Below are positions 28,943 to 37,428 of a stretch of 64,000 nt of DNA, one piece after another. The translations under genes and the position numbers were made by a program. The notes under the pieces were generated by a model. That model saw only the letters and a list, made by a program, of their open reading frames with translations. It ran no database searches and had not been told where the DNA came from. Position 1 is the first letter of the stretch. Each line of letters starts with the position of its first letter. Origin of the DNA: JBBDMC01 sp963775235 (GTDB lineage: Bacteria > Pseudomonadota > Alphaproteobacteria > Rhizobiales > Kaistiaceae); contig CAVZHY010000007.1 in assembly GCA_963775235.1 (NCBI GenBank), positions 62,001-126,000 on the forward strand. Direction: 5' to 3'.

Positions 28943-30935
28943 GTCTCAATTGGTCGGTCGCGGCGGGAATGCTCAGCGTCATTCCGGGGAAAATCAGGTC
29001 CGGGTTCCGGATGTGATCGCGATTGGCCCTGTAGAGCTGAAGGTACATGTCCGAGTTGCCGTAAATCCGGTTGGCGATCGACCAAAGGCTATCGCCGGGC
29101 GCAACCTGCACCGACGCCGGCATCGCGCCGGCGCCGTCACCCGAGCTGACGGACGCCACATTGGTGATGGTGTCAGTGTTCTTGCTCGTGGTGGTGTTGT
29201 CGGTTTGTTGCATTTCCGCGGGCTTTGGCGGCGAGGTCCTTGAGGCCATGCTGGAGCTTGGCGAGGATCACCGGGAGGTCGGCCTTGTCCGGATTGAAAT
29301 CGCGCGCGTGGGCCCACTGGAATGTGGCTTCGAGTTTGCGCCCGACCTTCCAGTAAGCATCGCCTAGGTGGTCGTTGATCGTCGGATCATCGGCCTGGAG
29401 CAACACGGCTTGCTCCAACTGATCGACCGCATCGTCGTAGCGACCGAGCTTGAAGTAGGCCCAGCCGAGACTGTCGACGACGTAACCGTCGTTTGGACTG
29501 AGGCTGACAGCCGTCTTGATCATCTTCAGCGCCTCGTCCAGGTGAAGGCCCATATCGACCCAGGAATAACCGAGGTAGTTGAGCACCTGCGGCTGGTCGG
29601 GGTTGAGTTTCAACGCCTCCTTGAAGTCGGCCTCGGCCTTGGGCCATTCCTTGTTGCGCTCATTGGCGACACCGCGGAAATAGAAGATCGCCAGTCGTCC
29701 GGGGTCGGCTTTCCTATCGTGTCGAGGGCATCGGTGTAGGCGGAGACGGCCTCGGCGAAATGGCTGTCGGCGCGATAGACGTTGCCCAGTTCCACCGCCG
29801 CCTCGATGTCGGTCGGATCGGCGGCGAGCACGGCTTTTATCTTCGCCGCCGCCTCATCGGGCTTGTCCAGCGTCTCCAGGCAGTGACCGATCTGAATGTC
29901 GGCATCGCGCTTGATCGGCGAGGTGCTTGGAATCTCGTCGTAGATCGTGATCGCCTCCTGACAGCGCTGGGTGCTTTGGAAGACGTCACCGGTAGCCATG
30001 ATCGCCATGTCGGCGGTCGGATCGAGGTACGTCGCCAGCCTGAGGTATGCTGCCGGCAGCTCCGGGCCCTGGTCGGTGCCGATTGCCGAACCGAGGCCAT
30101 ACAATGCCTCCGCAGCGCCTGCAGCCGCGGTGGGCGACGTCGGCTTGATCTTTTCACCGGACCGGATCGATTTCAGGAGCGAAGCGATGAGGGGGTGGAG
30201 CGGCTGGTTGCCACCGAAGTCGGTGAGCGCCTTGATCGCCTCCTCCCTGTTCCCGGCGCGGGCGTTGATCCGGGCATAGCCTTCGACGACCGTGACCGCG
30301 GTAACGTCGGTGCTATAGGCCTTCTTGATCGCGGCCAACGCCTCGGTTTCGCGACCCGCCGCGTCGAGGATCAGCGCCGTGTGGTACTCCTTGAAGATGT
30401 CGTACCAGTTGGGGCCGCTGAGCCCATCAATCGTCTTGACCGCATCATCGACCTTGCCCTCCCCGAACTGCGCCCACGCCGTCAGCAGGCCGGCGCTCAA
30501 CGTCGCCAGCGGTGCCGGCGCCATTGCTTTGAAGGCATCAGCCACCTGATCGAGGTGGCCCTCTTTGATCATTCGACTGGCGAGCGTCAGATGCGCCGTC
30601 GGGTTGCCGTTGTCGATTTTTGCCAGCCGCTCGGCAATTGGAAACGCCCCATCCATATCGCCGCTGGCGAGACTAAGCAGCAGCAGCCGCTCCGTCAGGA
30701 GAGGATTCCCGGTATCCGTGTCCACCGCCTGGTCATAGAAGTTGATCGCGGAAGTGAAATCCTCCGCGATGTCGGCGCTTCGACCGGCAAGATAAGATCC
30801 CGACAAGGTTACCGGGAGATCTTGAGGAATGAGGTCACTTGCCGTGTCGGCATTGGCGACCGTTGCAGAAGCGACAAACGCGGCAGCCGCCAGGAAAGCG
30901 GTCTTCGCGCGGATCCATGCTGGAATCGGTATCAC
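28914..30935 (-). CDS. Exported TPR-repeat protein with C-terminal LysM domain (two frameshifts)
   Basis: The GTG at 30935 starts a signal peptide (AKTAFLAAAAFVASATVANA), then many tetratricopeptide-like repeats, for example NPLLTERLLLLSLASGDMDGAF and DPTDIEAAVELGNVYRADSHF. One missing G near 29697 shifts the frame to RGVANERNKEWPKAEADFKEAL and further TPRs (LNYLGYSWVDMGLHLDEALK). Near 29220 another shift leads from LKDLAAKA into an 85-residue tail with a LysM motif (VAPGDSLWSIANRIYGN, LIFPGMTLSIP). LysM binds peptidoglycan, so the protein probably acts in the periplasm at the wall. The start is uncertain because the frame is open upstream. It could instead be two genes. Confidence 0.75.
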
Positions 30936-31017
30936 GGGCGTTTCTTTCGAGGGCTGAGGCTGAATTGCGACACCATGCCGATTTTCGACCGCATGGGCAA
31001 GCAAATCACGCCAGCGG

Positions 31018-32097
31018 CTAACTAACGCGTCCGATGCAAAAGTCGACCGCCTCAAGCAGCGCCGCCCTGTAGGGTGAATGAGGGAAGGGGGCCAAAGCGT
31101 CACGGGCGACCGAGCTGAAATGGCGGGCCCGCTCGACTGTATCGTCGATCGCGTGGTGCCGCCGCATAAGATCGATTGCCCGTTGCAGATCGCCGTCGCC
31201 GATGGTGCCATCCTCGAGCACCCGCTTCCAAAAGCCGCGGTCGCGGTCACTGCCGCGACGATAGGCAAGGATCACCGGCAGCGTGATTTTGCCCTCGCGG
31301 AAATCGTCGCCGACGCGCTTGCCGAGGTCTCCGGAATTCCCGCCGTAATCGAGAGCGTCGTCGATGAGCTGGAACGCCAGACCGAGATTGACGCCGTACG
31401 AGCGGAAGGCGGTGCGGGCCGATCGGTCGCCACCGCCGAGCACTGGTCCGACCTCCGCGGCAGCCGAGAACAAAGTTGCCGTCTTCGCGTGGATGACCGC
31501 CAGGTACTCGTCCTCGGTGGTGGCCATATCCTTGGAGGCGGCAAGTTGCATCACCTCGCCCTCGGCGATGATCGCGGCCGCGTTGGAGAGGATTTCCAGG
31601 GCGTCGAGCGAACCGACCTCGACCATCATCTTGAAGGCCTGGCCGAGCAGGAAGTCGCCGACCAGAACCGTCGCCTGGTTACCCCACAACATTCGTGCGG
31701 CCGACTTGCCGCGGCGCAACTCGCTCTCGTCGACGACGTCGTCGTGGAGGAGGGTGGCCGTGTGCATGAACTCGACGCCGGCCGCCAGCTTGACATCACC
31801 GTCGCCCTCGTAGCCGCACATGCCGGCGGCGGCGATGGTCAGCATCGGCCGCAGCCGCTTGCCCCCCGATTGTATGAGGTGTCGGGCGACCTCCGGGATC
31901 AGCGTCACGTCGGACCCGACGCGCAGCAGGATCAGCGCATTGACCCGTTCCATCTGGTCGTGCGTCAGCTGCACCAGCGGATCGATGCTTGCGGCGGGTT
32001 TGGTCTTCCCTTCGTCAAGGGGCAAGACAACGCCCAACGTCACCTCCTCGGATTTCGTACGGCGGCGCACAATAGAGGCCGCCTCCTGCTGGAACAA
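31018..32097 (-). CDS. ispB: Polyprenyl diphosphate synthase (ubiquinone side chain)
   Basis: Elongates isoprenoid diphosphates to the long chain (C40-C50) of ubiquinone. The first Asp-rich motif is LLHDDVVDE (Asp119, Asp120, Asp123 in this frame) and the second is QLIDDALDYGG (about 245). GGKRLRPML at about 78-86 binds the allylic substrate. The start is uncertain. The listed TTG at 32097 gives 359 residues, while a GTG (32040) or TTG (32034) just after GAGGAG would give the more usual 338-340. The chain length cannot be read reliably. It lies between the desaturase and the TPR gene on the same strand. Confidence 0.92.
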   Translation of the reverse strand: MFQQEAASIVRRRTKSEEVTLGVVLPLDEGKTKPAASIDPLVQLTHDQMERVNALILLRVGSDVTLIPEVARHLIQSGGKRLRPMLTIAAAGMCGYEGDGDVKLAAGVEFMHTATLLHDDVVDESELRRGKSAARMLWGNQATVLVGDFLLGQAFKMMVEVGSLDALEILSNAAAIIAEGEVMQLAASKDMATTEDEYLAVIHAKTATLFSAAAEVGPVLGGGDRSARTAFRSYGVNLGLAFQLIDDALDYGGNSGDLGKRVGDDFREGKITLPVILAYRRGSDRDRGFWKRVLEDGTIGDGDLQRAIDLMRRHHAIDDTVERARHFSSVARDALAPFPHSPYRAALLEAVDFCIGRVS

Positions 32098-32118
32098 GGG
32101 CGCTTCCCGGCTCGCGTG

Positions 32119-33189
32119 TCACTCCGCGATGACGCGGTCAAGGCCCGCCGATGGCGCCGCACGGCGCACCATGAAACGCATCAGTTCGGTGAAAAAGCTC
32201 CTGGCTTCAACTGCATGGTAGGGCGAATCCGCCGGCAGCGCGGCCATGATGCGACGATGCGCCTCGGGCATGTGGTGGAAAGGAATGTTCGGAAACAGAT
32301 GATGCAGGGCGTGGAGATGGAACCCCAGCGGCGCCATCAGCTTCGTCACGAATGGATTGCGGGTGAAATTGAACGAATCGAGAATCTGGCCGACGCGTCC
32401 GTGCGGGTACTTTTCGGTTTCGTACCGATGGCCGACCATGATGCGCAGCGAATGGAGAAAGAGCACCGCCACGAACAGCACGTAGAATTGTGCAACCATG
32501 GCCGCCGCGGGTCGCCGCATCACCAAAGCAGCGGCGATCACAACCAGGTAGAGGAAACACGCCACCTCCTGCCGCCGCCAGGCTGGACGCTCGCTTGCCG
32601 TCGGCGGCGCCCGCCGCGACAGGCCAAGAATCCCGAGGCTTGAGGCGCGCGTGTCGACCCAGATGCGCGCGCTGGGACTGACCCACGCCGCCGGCGCCAG
32701 CATGGCGAAACGGATCAGGTAGGCGAACGGGAGGAGAAAGGAGAGGGCGAGGAGGGCCAGCGCGCCCTTGGGGCCACGCAGGTCGGGCGGGAAGTACTCC
32801 ACGTCACTGTCCGTGCCGAAGCCATCGAGGGAATGGTGGTTCCGGTGATCCGAATAGAGAAAGGACGGGATCAGCAGCGGCACCCCAACCGTGACGTTCC
32901 ATGCCAACTCGAAGCCCGGAAGTTTGCGCGCCTGGTGGGCGATCTCGTGGTTGAAATAGGTGATGCGATAGACCGCGAAAACAGCCGCCACGAAGCCGAC
33001 GATTGCCACCGGCGACCCGGAAAGGATCGCGCCGGGGAACGGGCGCGAGGCGTAGACGCCGAGCGCGGCGACCAATAGCCCGCCGGCGAGGTTCCCCCAG
33101 TAGATCGCCGGCGACGGCTCGGTGAGGTCGCGGACGAGCCGCGTGAGCTTCTTGAGGGGCAGCCCCTCGTCCATTGGCTCGGCTGGCAT
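32119..33189 (-). CDS. Membrane fatty acid desaturase
   Basis: A di-iron membrane enzyme, 356 residues, that inserts a double bond in an acyl chain or acts on a related lipid. Three His boxes are present: His81-EIA-His85, SDHRNHH (His115, 118, 119) and HALHHLFPN in the C-terminal third. Four or more membrane helices flank them. I take the ATG at 33189 because AAGGAGG lies 5-6 bases upstream. The open frame further up is a shadow. It is upstream of the polyprenyl synthase on the same strand. The substrate could be an acyl lipid or a carotenoid-like chain. Confidence 0.87.
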   Translation of the reverse strand: MPAEPMDEGLPLKKLTRLVRDLTEPSPAIYWGNLAGGLLVAALGVYASRPFPGAILSGSPVAIVGFVAAVFAVYRITYFNHEIAHQARKLPGFELAWNVTVGVPLLIPSFLYSDHRNHHSLDGFGTDSDVEYFPPDLRGPKGALALLALSFLLPFAYLIRFAMLAPAAWVSPSARIWVDTRASSLGILGLSRRAPPTASERPAWRRQEVACFLYLVVIAAALVMRRPAAAMVAQFYVLFVAVLFLHSLRIMVGHRYETEKYPHGRVGQILDSFNFTRNPFVTKLMAPLGFHLHALHHLFPNIPFHHMPEAHRRIMAALPADSPYHAVEARSFFTELMRFMVRRAAPSAGLDRVIAE

Positions 33190-33379
33190 GGGCCTCCTTG
33201 CCGGGCGATTTTTCGCAGCCAGGCGCATTACATCACGCCCATGATCCGCCAGCAAGGAACGGCAGCCTTGGCGCCATCCGGGCAAGCCCGCGACGATGAT
33301 TGTCCCCCGCCTCGCGACCACGTAACCTCGCCGGGCGACGATGGGGCGACAGGAATGCCCGCCGGCGAGGACGGCCACG

Positions 33380-33616
33380 ATGGAAGAGCTCTTGAGGACC
33401 AACAACCTGGTGACTATTTCCTTCGTCGAAGCGGTGCTTCGGGAAGCCGGGATCGAGCCCCTGGTTCTCGACCAGCACATGAGCGTGATGGAAGGATCGC
33501 TTGGCGTCCTGCCGCGCCGCGTTCTGGTCGCGGAGGACGACATCGCTGCCGCCCGCAAGCTCCTTGAAAACGCCGGTGTGGGGGCCGAGCTGGTCAAGCC
33601 GGGAGAGGAGCGCTAA
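33380..33616 (+). CDS. DUF2007 domain small protein
   Basis: A 78-residue soluble protein starting MEELLRTNNLVTISFVEAVL, with the DUF2007 pattern EPLVLDQHMSVMEGSLGVLPRRV and a C-terminal helix VAEDDIAAARKLLE. DUF2007 resembles a PII-like signal domain, but function is unknown. The ATG at 33380 has GAGGACGG upstream. Its stop overlaps the next start (TAATG), so it is coupled to the methyltransferase gene. This pairing recurs in alphaproteobacteria near glyQS, to my knowledge. Confidence 0.85.
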   Translation: MEELLRTNNLVTISFVEAVLREAGIEPLVLDQHMSVMEGSLGVLPRRVLVAEDDIAAARKLLENAGVGAELVKPGEER

Positions 33617-34434
33617 TGACCCTCGCTGTCGCCGCTGCCTCCGAGACCACCACCGTGGACGCGTTTCTCAACGGTCGGGTGCAGGTCGTGCAGCCCATCG
33701 CAGGCCACCATCGTGCCGGTCTTGAGGCGGTAGTGCTCGCTGCCGCGATCGAGCCGTCATTCCATGGCAACGTAGTCGATCTCGGCGCCGGGACCGGTGT
33801 TGCCGGCCTTGCCGTGGCCGCCCGCTGCAAGGACGCTACGGTGGTGATGGCGGAGCGGGACCCGATCGCCGTGGCTTGCGCGCGCGCGACCCTCTCGCTT
33901 GCAGCGAACCACGGGTTCGCCGCGCGGGTTCGCATTGCCGAGGTCGATATTGCCTGGCCGGAAGCGGTGCGCGCCAAGGCAGGCCTGACGCGGGAGAGCG
34001 CCGAAGCGGTCATCATCAACCCGCCATTCAACCCGCCGGCGGATACCTTCCCATCTCCCTGGTCGGCACGTGCTGCGGCCCACGTGCTCGGCGAGGACGG
34101 GCTGGAGCCGTGGCTGCGGGCTGCTGCATCCATACTCAAGCCGAACGGGCGGCTCGTCGTCATCTTCCGAGCGGGCGGTCTCGACGCGCTGCTCGCTGCC
34201 TGTCGCGACCGGTTCGGCGCCCTCGTCATCCTGCCGATCGCTCCGCGAGCCGGCGAGCCTGCCAGCCGCGTCCTTCTCGGTGCCGTCAAGGGCAGCCGCG
34301 CCGAGTCACGCCTGCTGCCTCCGCTGGTATTGCACCATGCCACCGGCAGCGCCTTCCGGCCAGAAATCGAGGCGGTCCTGCGCGATGGCGCCGGCCTGCC
34401 GGCGCTGACCGTGAATGGCGCCGGAAGTCGCTGA
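33616..34434 (+). CDS. trmN6: tRNA1(Val) A37 N6-methyltransferase-like protein
   Basis: A class I SAM-dependent methyltransferase, 272 residues. The SAM loop is VVDLGAGTGVAGLAVAARC (about 52-70) and the adenine-N6 catalytic motif NPPFNPP (about 135) is present. QPIAGHHRAGLEAVVLAAA near the start matches the TrmN6/YfiC group, which modifies A37 of tRNA-Val. It sits between DUF2007 and the S49 peptidase. The assignment to this tRNA is by family only. Confidence 0.83.
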   Translation: MTLAVAAASETTTVDAFLNGRVQVVQPIAGHHRAGLEAVVLAAAIEPSFHGNVVDLGAGTGVAGLAVAARCKDATVVMAERDPIAVACARATLSLAANHGFAARVRIAEVDIAWPEAVRAKAGLTRESAEAVIINPPFNPPADTFPSPWSARAAAHVLGEDGLEPWLRAAASILKPNGRLVVIFRAGGLDALLAACRDRFGALVILPIAPRAGEPASRVLLGAVKGSRAESRLLPPLVLHHATGSAFRPEIEAVLRDGAGLPALTVNGAGSR

Positions 34435-34446
34435 CGGCGCAAAGGC

Positions 34447-35292
34447 ATGGCATTTTCACCCACCAGGCTTCTGCCGCAGCGTTTCCGGCGCGACCGCGTG
34501 GTTATCCCGCTGGTTCGTCTGTCCGGCACCATCGGATCGGTCGGAATACCGTTCCGACAGGGCCTTTCCCTGGCGTCGGTGGAGTCGGCCCTCGCCCAAG
34601 CTTTCTCGTACAAAGCGCCGGTAGTCGCCATCCTGATCAATTCGCCGGGCGGTTCCGCCGTTCAGTCGCATCTCATTTTCAAGCGCCTCCGCGCGCTCGC
34701 CGACGAGAAGAAGAAACAGGTGGTAATCGGCGTCGAGGACGTGGCCGCATCGGGCGGCTACATGATCGCTGCCGCCGGCGACGAGATCGTGGTCGACCCA
34801 AGTTCCATCGTCGGCTCTATCGGCGTCGTCTCTGCCGGTTTCGGCTTCACAGGACTGATTGAGCGCATCGGGGTGGAGCGCCGCGTCCATACCGCCGGCA
34901 AATCGAAGGCGATGCTCGATCCATTCCGGCCGGAGCGCGATGAGGACGTCGCCCGCCTTGCCACCATCCAGGAGGACGTTCACGCGGCGTTCATCGATCT
35001 GGTCAAGACCAGACGCGGCAGCAAGCTCGCCGACGATCCCGACCTGTTTTCCGGCGCGTTCTGGTCGGGCAGCCGCGCGGTCGCCATCGGTCTTGCCGAC
35101 CGGATCGGCGACGTGCGCGGGTTGATGCGCGAGCGGTACGGAGAAAATGTTCGTTTTCGCGTGATTCCGACCGAACGCAACGCCTGGCGCCGTCGCCTTG
35201 GCCTGGCGGCAGACGACAGGTTCTCTGCTGCCGCCGGGCGGGTGGTGGCGGCGATTGAGGATCGGCTGACGTGGGGACGCTTCGGCCTCTGA
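34447..35292 (+). CDS. S49 family serine peptidase (SppA/SohB-like)
   Basis: A 281-residue serine-lysine peptidase. The nucleophile is Ser102 in DVAASGGYMIAAA and the general base is Lys154 in GKSKAMLDPF. NSPGGS near residue 66 forms the oxyanion region. There is no clear membrane helix, only a basic N-terminus, so it may be cytosolic or peripheral. SppA relatives clear cleaved signal peptides in the membrane. It is the third gene in the plus-strand run leading to glyQ/glyS. Confidence 0.9.
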   Translation: MAFSPTRLLPQRFRRDRVVIPLVRLSGTIGSVGIPFRQGLSLASVESALAQAFSYKAPVVAILINSPGGSAVQSHLIFKRLRALADEKKKQVVIGVEDVAASGGYMIAAAGDEIVVDPSSIVGSIGVVSAGFGFTGLIERIGVERRVHTAGKSKAMLDPFRPERDEDVARLATIQEDVHAAFIDLVKTRRGSKLADDPDLFSGAFWSGSRAVAIGLADRIGDVRGLMRERYGENVRFRVIPTERNAWRRRLGLAADDRFSAAAGRVVAAIEDRLTWGRFGL

Positions 35293-35302
35293 GGAAGCGA
35301 GC

Positions 35303-35485
35303 ATGGGGTTTCTGATCGAGGTTGGTATCGTCGCGCTCGCCGTGTGGATGACCTGGCGCGGCTTCACCCAGCACCGGCGCCAGGTGGCCGAATCGGTGCG
35401 GCGCGCCGAAGAGGCCGTCAACGAGGCGAGGCCGCAGACCTTGATCAAGGATCCGAAAACCGGCGTCTACCGTCCCAAGCAATGA
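35303..35485 (+). CDS. Small membrane-anchored protein of 60 residues
   Basis: MGFLIEVGIVALAVWMTWRG is one membrane helix, followed by a charged helix (HRRQVAESVRRAEEAVNEA) and the tail IKDPKTGVYRPKQ. The GAGGAAGCGAGC before the ATG is a good ribosome-binding site. Its stop overlaps the next start (ATGA). Function unknown. It looks conserved in this gene neighbourhood, but I cannot confirm that. Confidence 0.75.
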   Translation: MGFLIEVGIVALAVWMTWRGFTQHRRQVAESVRRAEEAVNEARPQTLIKDPKTGVYRPKQ

Positions 35486-36008
35486 CAGGGCGAGCCGCGC
35501 TCGTGGTCGTCAATTCCATCGACCGGGCCGATGCCGTCTCGGCCTTTCTCGAGGCGCGGTTGTATGAATTCAACATCGGGGCGACGGTCGTCGATTCCAT
35601 CGACCGGGCCGATGCCGTCTCGGCCTTTCTCGAGGCGCGGTTGTATGAATTCAACATCGGGGCGACGGGGTGCGCCGACGGCATGGGCCTGTGCTTCACG
35701 GTTGAAGACGGCGGGCGAATCGTCGCCGGGGTAGCGGGATTCTCGTGGGCCGGGTTCGCGCAAGTCCGTGAACTGTGGGTGGACGCAGCTTACCGCCGGC
35801 AAGGCCTCGGTACCGAGCTGATGGCGGCCGCCGAGCAGGAAGCGGCACGGCGCGGCTGCGTTCAGCTCCACGTCTCCACCTACAGCTGCAGGCGCCAGAA
35901 TTCTACCGGCGTCTGGGTTTCGATGAGGTCGCTCGGGTTCCCGGAACGCGTTACAGCCAGGACAGCATCCATCTGGTCAAGCAACTCGACCGGAACCCGC
36001 TCGCTTGA
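35482..36008 (+). CDS. GNAT acetyltransferase with internal tandem duplication and one frameshift
   Basis: The ATG at 35482 gives a GNAT protein. Codons 9-62 consist of an 81-base unit repeated twice in tandem, which doubles 27 residues (each copy has SIDRADAVSAFLEARLYEF). The acetyl-CoA region is RELWVDAAYRRQGLGTELMAAAE. One missing base near 35887 then shifts the frame: the correct C-terminus (QAPEFYRRLGFDEVARVPG, LVKQLDRNPLA) is in the next frame and stops at 36008. The protein would be near 150 residues without the duplication. Substrate unknown. Confidence 0.8.
35506..35667 (+). repeat. 81-bp tandem duplication inside the GNAT gene
   Basis: Copy A is 35506-35586 and copy B is 35587-35667. 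They differ at one base (AAT to GAT, Asn to Asp), so 80 of 81 bases are identical. The length is a multiple of three, so the frame is kept. Such a duplication could be real and recent or an assembly artefact. Confidence 0.95.
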
Positions 36009-36060
36009 CCGCACAGCGGTGGCGACTATAGGTGGCCGCGCCTTTGCTCAAGGACCAGCC

Positions 36061-36981
36061 GTGGCCGAATCCACCGAATATCTGGCGCCCCAGCGCTCCT
36101 TTCAGGGACTGATCCTCACCCTTCAGCGCCACTGGGCCGACCACGGCTGTGTCATCCTCCAGCCGTACGACATGGAAATGGGCGCTGGCACGACCCATCC
36201 GGCGACGACGCTGCGCTCCCTCGGCCCGCGGCCATGGAAGGCCGCCTACGTGCAGCCTTCGCGCCGCCCCAAGGATGGCCGCTACGGCGAGAACCCCAAC
36301 CGCCTCCAGCACTACTACCAGTTCCAGGTGATCCTGAAGCCGTCGCCGCCCGACCTGCAGCAGCTCTATCTCAACTCGCTCGCCGCCATCGGCATCGACA
36401 CGTCCCTGCATGACATCCGCTTCGTCGAGGACGACTGGGAGAACCCGACGCTCGGCGCCTGGGGCTTGGGCTGGGAGTGCTGGTGCGACGGCATGGAAGT
36501 GACGCAGTTCACCTACTTCCAGCAGGTTGCCGGTTTTGAGTGTGCGCCCGTGTCGGGTGAGCTCACCTACGGGCTCGAGCGCTTGGCCATGTACGTGCAG
36601 GGCGTCGACAACGTTTATGACCTCAACTTCAACGGCCGCGACGGCAACGACAAGGTCACCTACGGCGACGTCTTCCTGCAAGCCGAGCAGGAGTACTCGC
36701 GCCACAATTTCGAATATGCCGACACGGCGATGCTGTTCGAGCAATTTCGCATGGCCGAGTCAGCGTGCCGAAAGTACCTCGCGGATGGCACAGACGGTGA
36801 CGCCCACACAATGTCCTTGCCCGCCTACGATCAGGTGATCAAGGCCGGGCACATCTTCAACCTGCTTGACGCCCGCGGCGTCATCGCCGTCACCGAGCGG
36901 CAGAGTTATATCCTGAGGATACGCGACCTAGCCAAGGCCTGCGGGGCTGCATGGCTGGCGACCGCCGGGGGAGGGGCGTGA
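36061..36981 (+). CDS. glyQ: Glycyl-tRNA synthetase alpha subunit
   Basis: The catalytic subunit of the alpha2beta2 bacterial GlyRS, which charges tRNA-Gly. I chose the GTG at 36061 (MAESTEYLAPQRSFQGLILTL) with AAGGA upstream. The ORF is open farther up only because of the GNAT frameshift. Class II motifs are present: QPYDMEMGAGTTHPATTLRSLGP, RRPKDGRYGENPNRLQHYYQFQV and GWECWCDGMEVTQFTYFQQVAG. The length of 306 residues is normal. The stop overlaps the next gene's start (TGATG). The beta subunit glyS is one gene downstream. Confidence 0.95.
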   Translation: MAESTEYLAPQRSFQGLILTLQRHWADHGCVILQPYDMEMGAGTTHPATTLRSLGPRPWKAAYVQPSRRPKDGRYGENPNRLQHYYQFQVILKPSPPDLQQLYLNSLAAIGIDTSLHDIRFVEDDWENPTLGAWGLGWECWCDGMEVTQFTYFQQVAGFECAPVSGELTYGLERLAMYVQGVDNVYDLNFNGRDGNDKVTYGDVFLQAEQEYSRHNFEYADTAMLFEQFRMAESACRKYLADGTDGDAHTMSLPAYDQVIKAGHIFNLLDARGVIAVTERQSYILRIRDLAKACGAAWLATAGGGA

Positions 36982-37418
36982 TGTCGAACGCGATGGTCAT
37001 TGTGATCGGTGGCGCGCTGCCGGCGTTCCTGTGGGGAATCACCGCCGTCTTTCAGAAACAGAGTGCCGGGGCCGGCCTTCCGCCGGCGGAATACATGACC
37101 GTGTTCGGTGCCGCGATAACCGTTGCCGGCCTCGCCGGCGCGCTCGTCACCCGCAATTTCGCCTGGCCGGGTGCCGGGACCGCATATGCGGTGCTGGCCG
37201 GGATCACATTCTCCTTGGGTACCGGGCTGATCAGCCTGGCGCTGTGGCGCTACGGCGCGCCAATTTCCCGGCTCGCGCCGATCCTGTCCTGCAACGTGCT
37301 GGTGACGGTCGCCATCGGCGCCCTCTTTCTCGGCGAGGCGGCGAGCCTCAACCTCGCCCGGCTTGGCATTGGCACGGTCCTCGTCGTCGGCGGTGCCATC
37401 CTCGTTGCCACCGCCTGA
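36981..37418 (+). CDS. EamA/DMT-family half-size transporter-like membrane protein
   Basis: A 145-residue protein with about five hydrophobic helices: VIVIGGALPAFLWGITAVF, MTVFGAAITVAGLAGAL, TAYAVLAGITFSLGTGLISLA, RLAPILSCNVLVTVAIGALFL and a final one. This is one half of the drug/metabolite transporter fold, which would function as a dimer. Substrate unknown. Its start overlaps the glyQ stop and glyS follows after 10 bases, so it is cotranscribed with the synthetase genes. Confidence 0.82.
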   Translation: MSNAMVIVIGGALPAFLWGITAVFQKQSAGAGLPPAEYMTVFGAAITVAGLAGALVTRNFAWPGAGTAYAVLAGITFSLGTGLISLALWRYGAPISRLAPILSCNVLVTVAIGALFLGEAASLNLARLGIGTVLVVGGAILVATA

Positions 37419-37428
37419 GGCCACCTGA

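Noticed and set aside
35344..36981. Apparent GNAT-GlyQ fusion protein of 545 residues
   Set aside because: The GNAT C-terminus continues in another frame and stops at 36008, and glyQ has its own GTG and AAGGA. The fusion exists only because of a frameshift.
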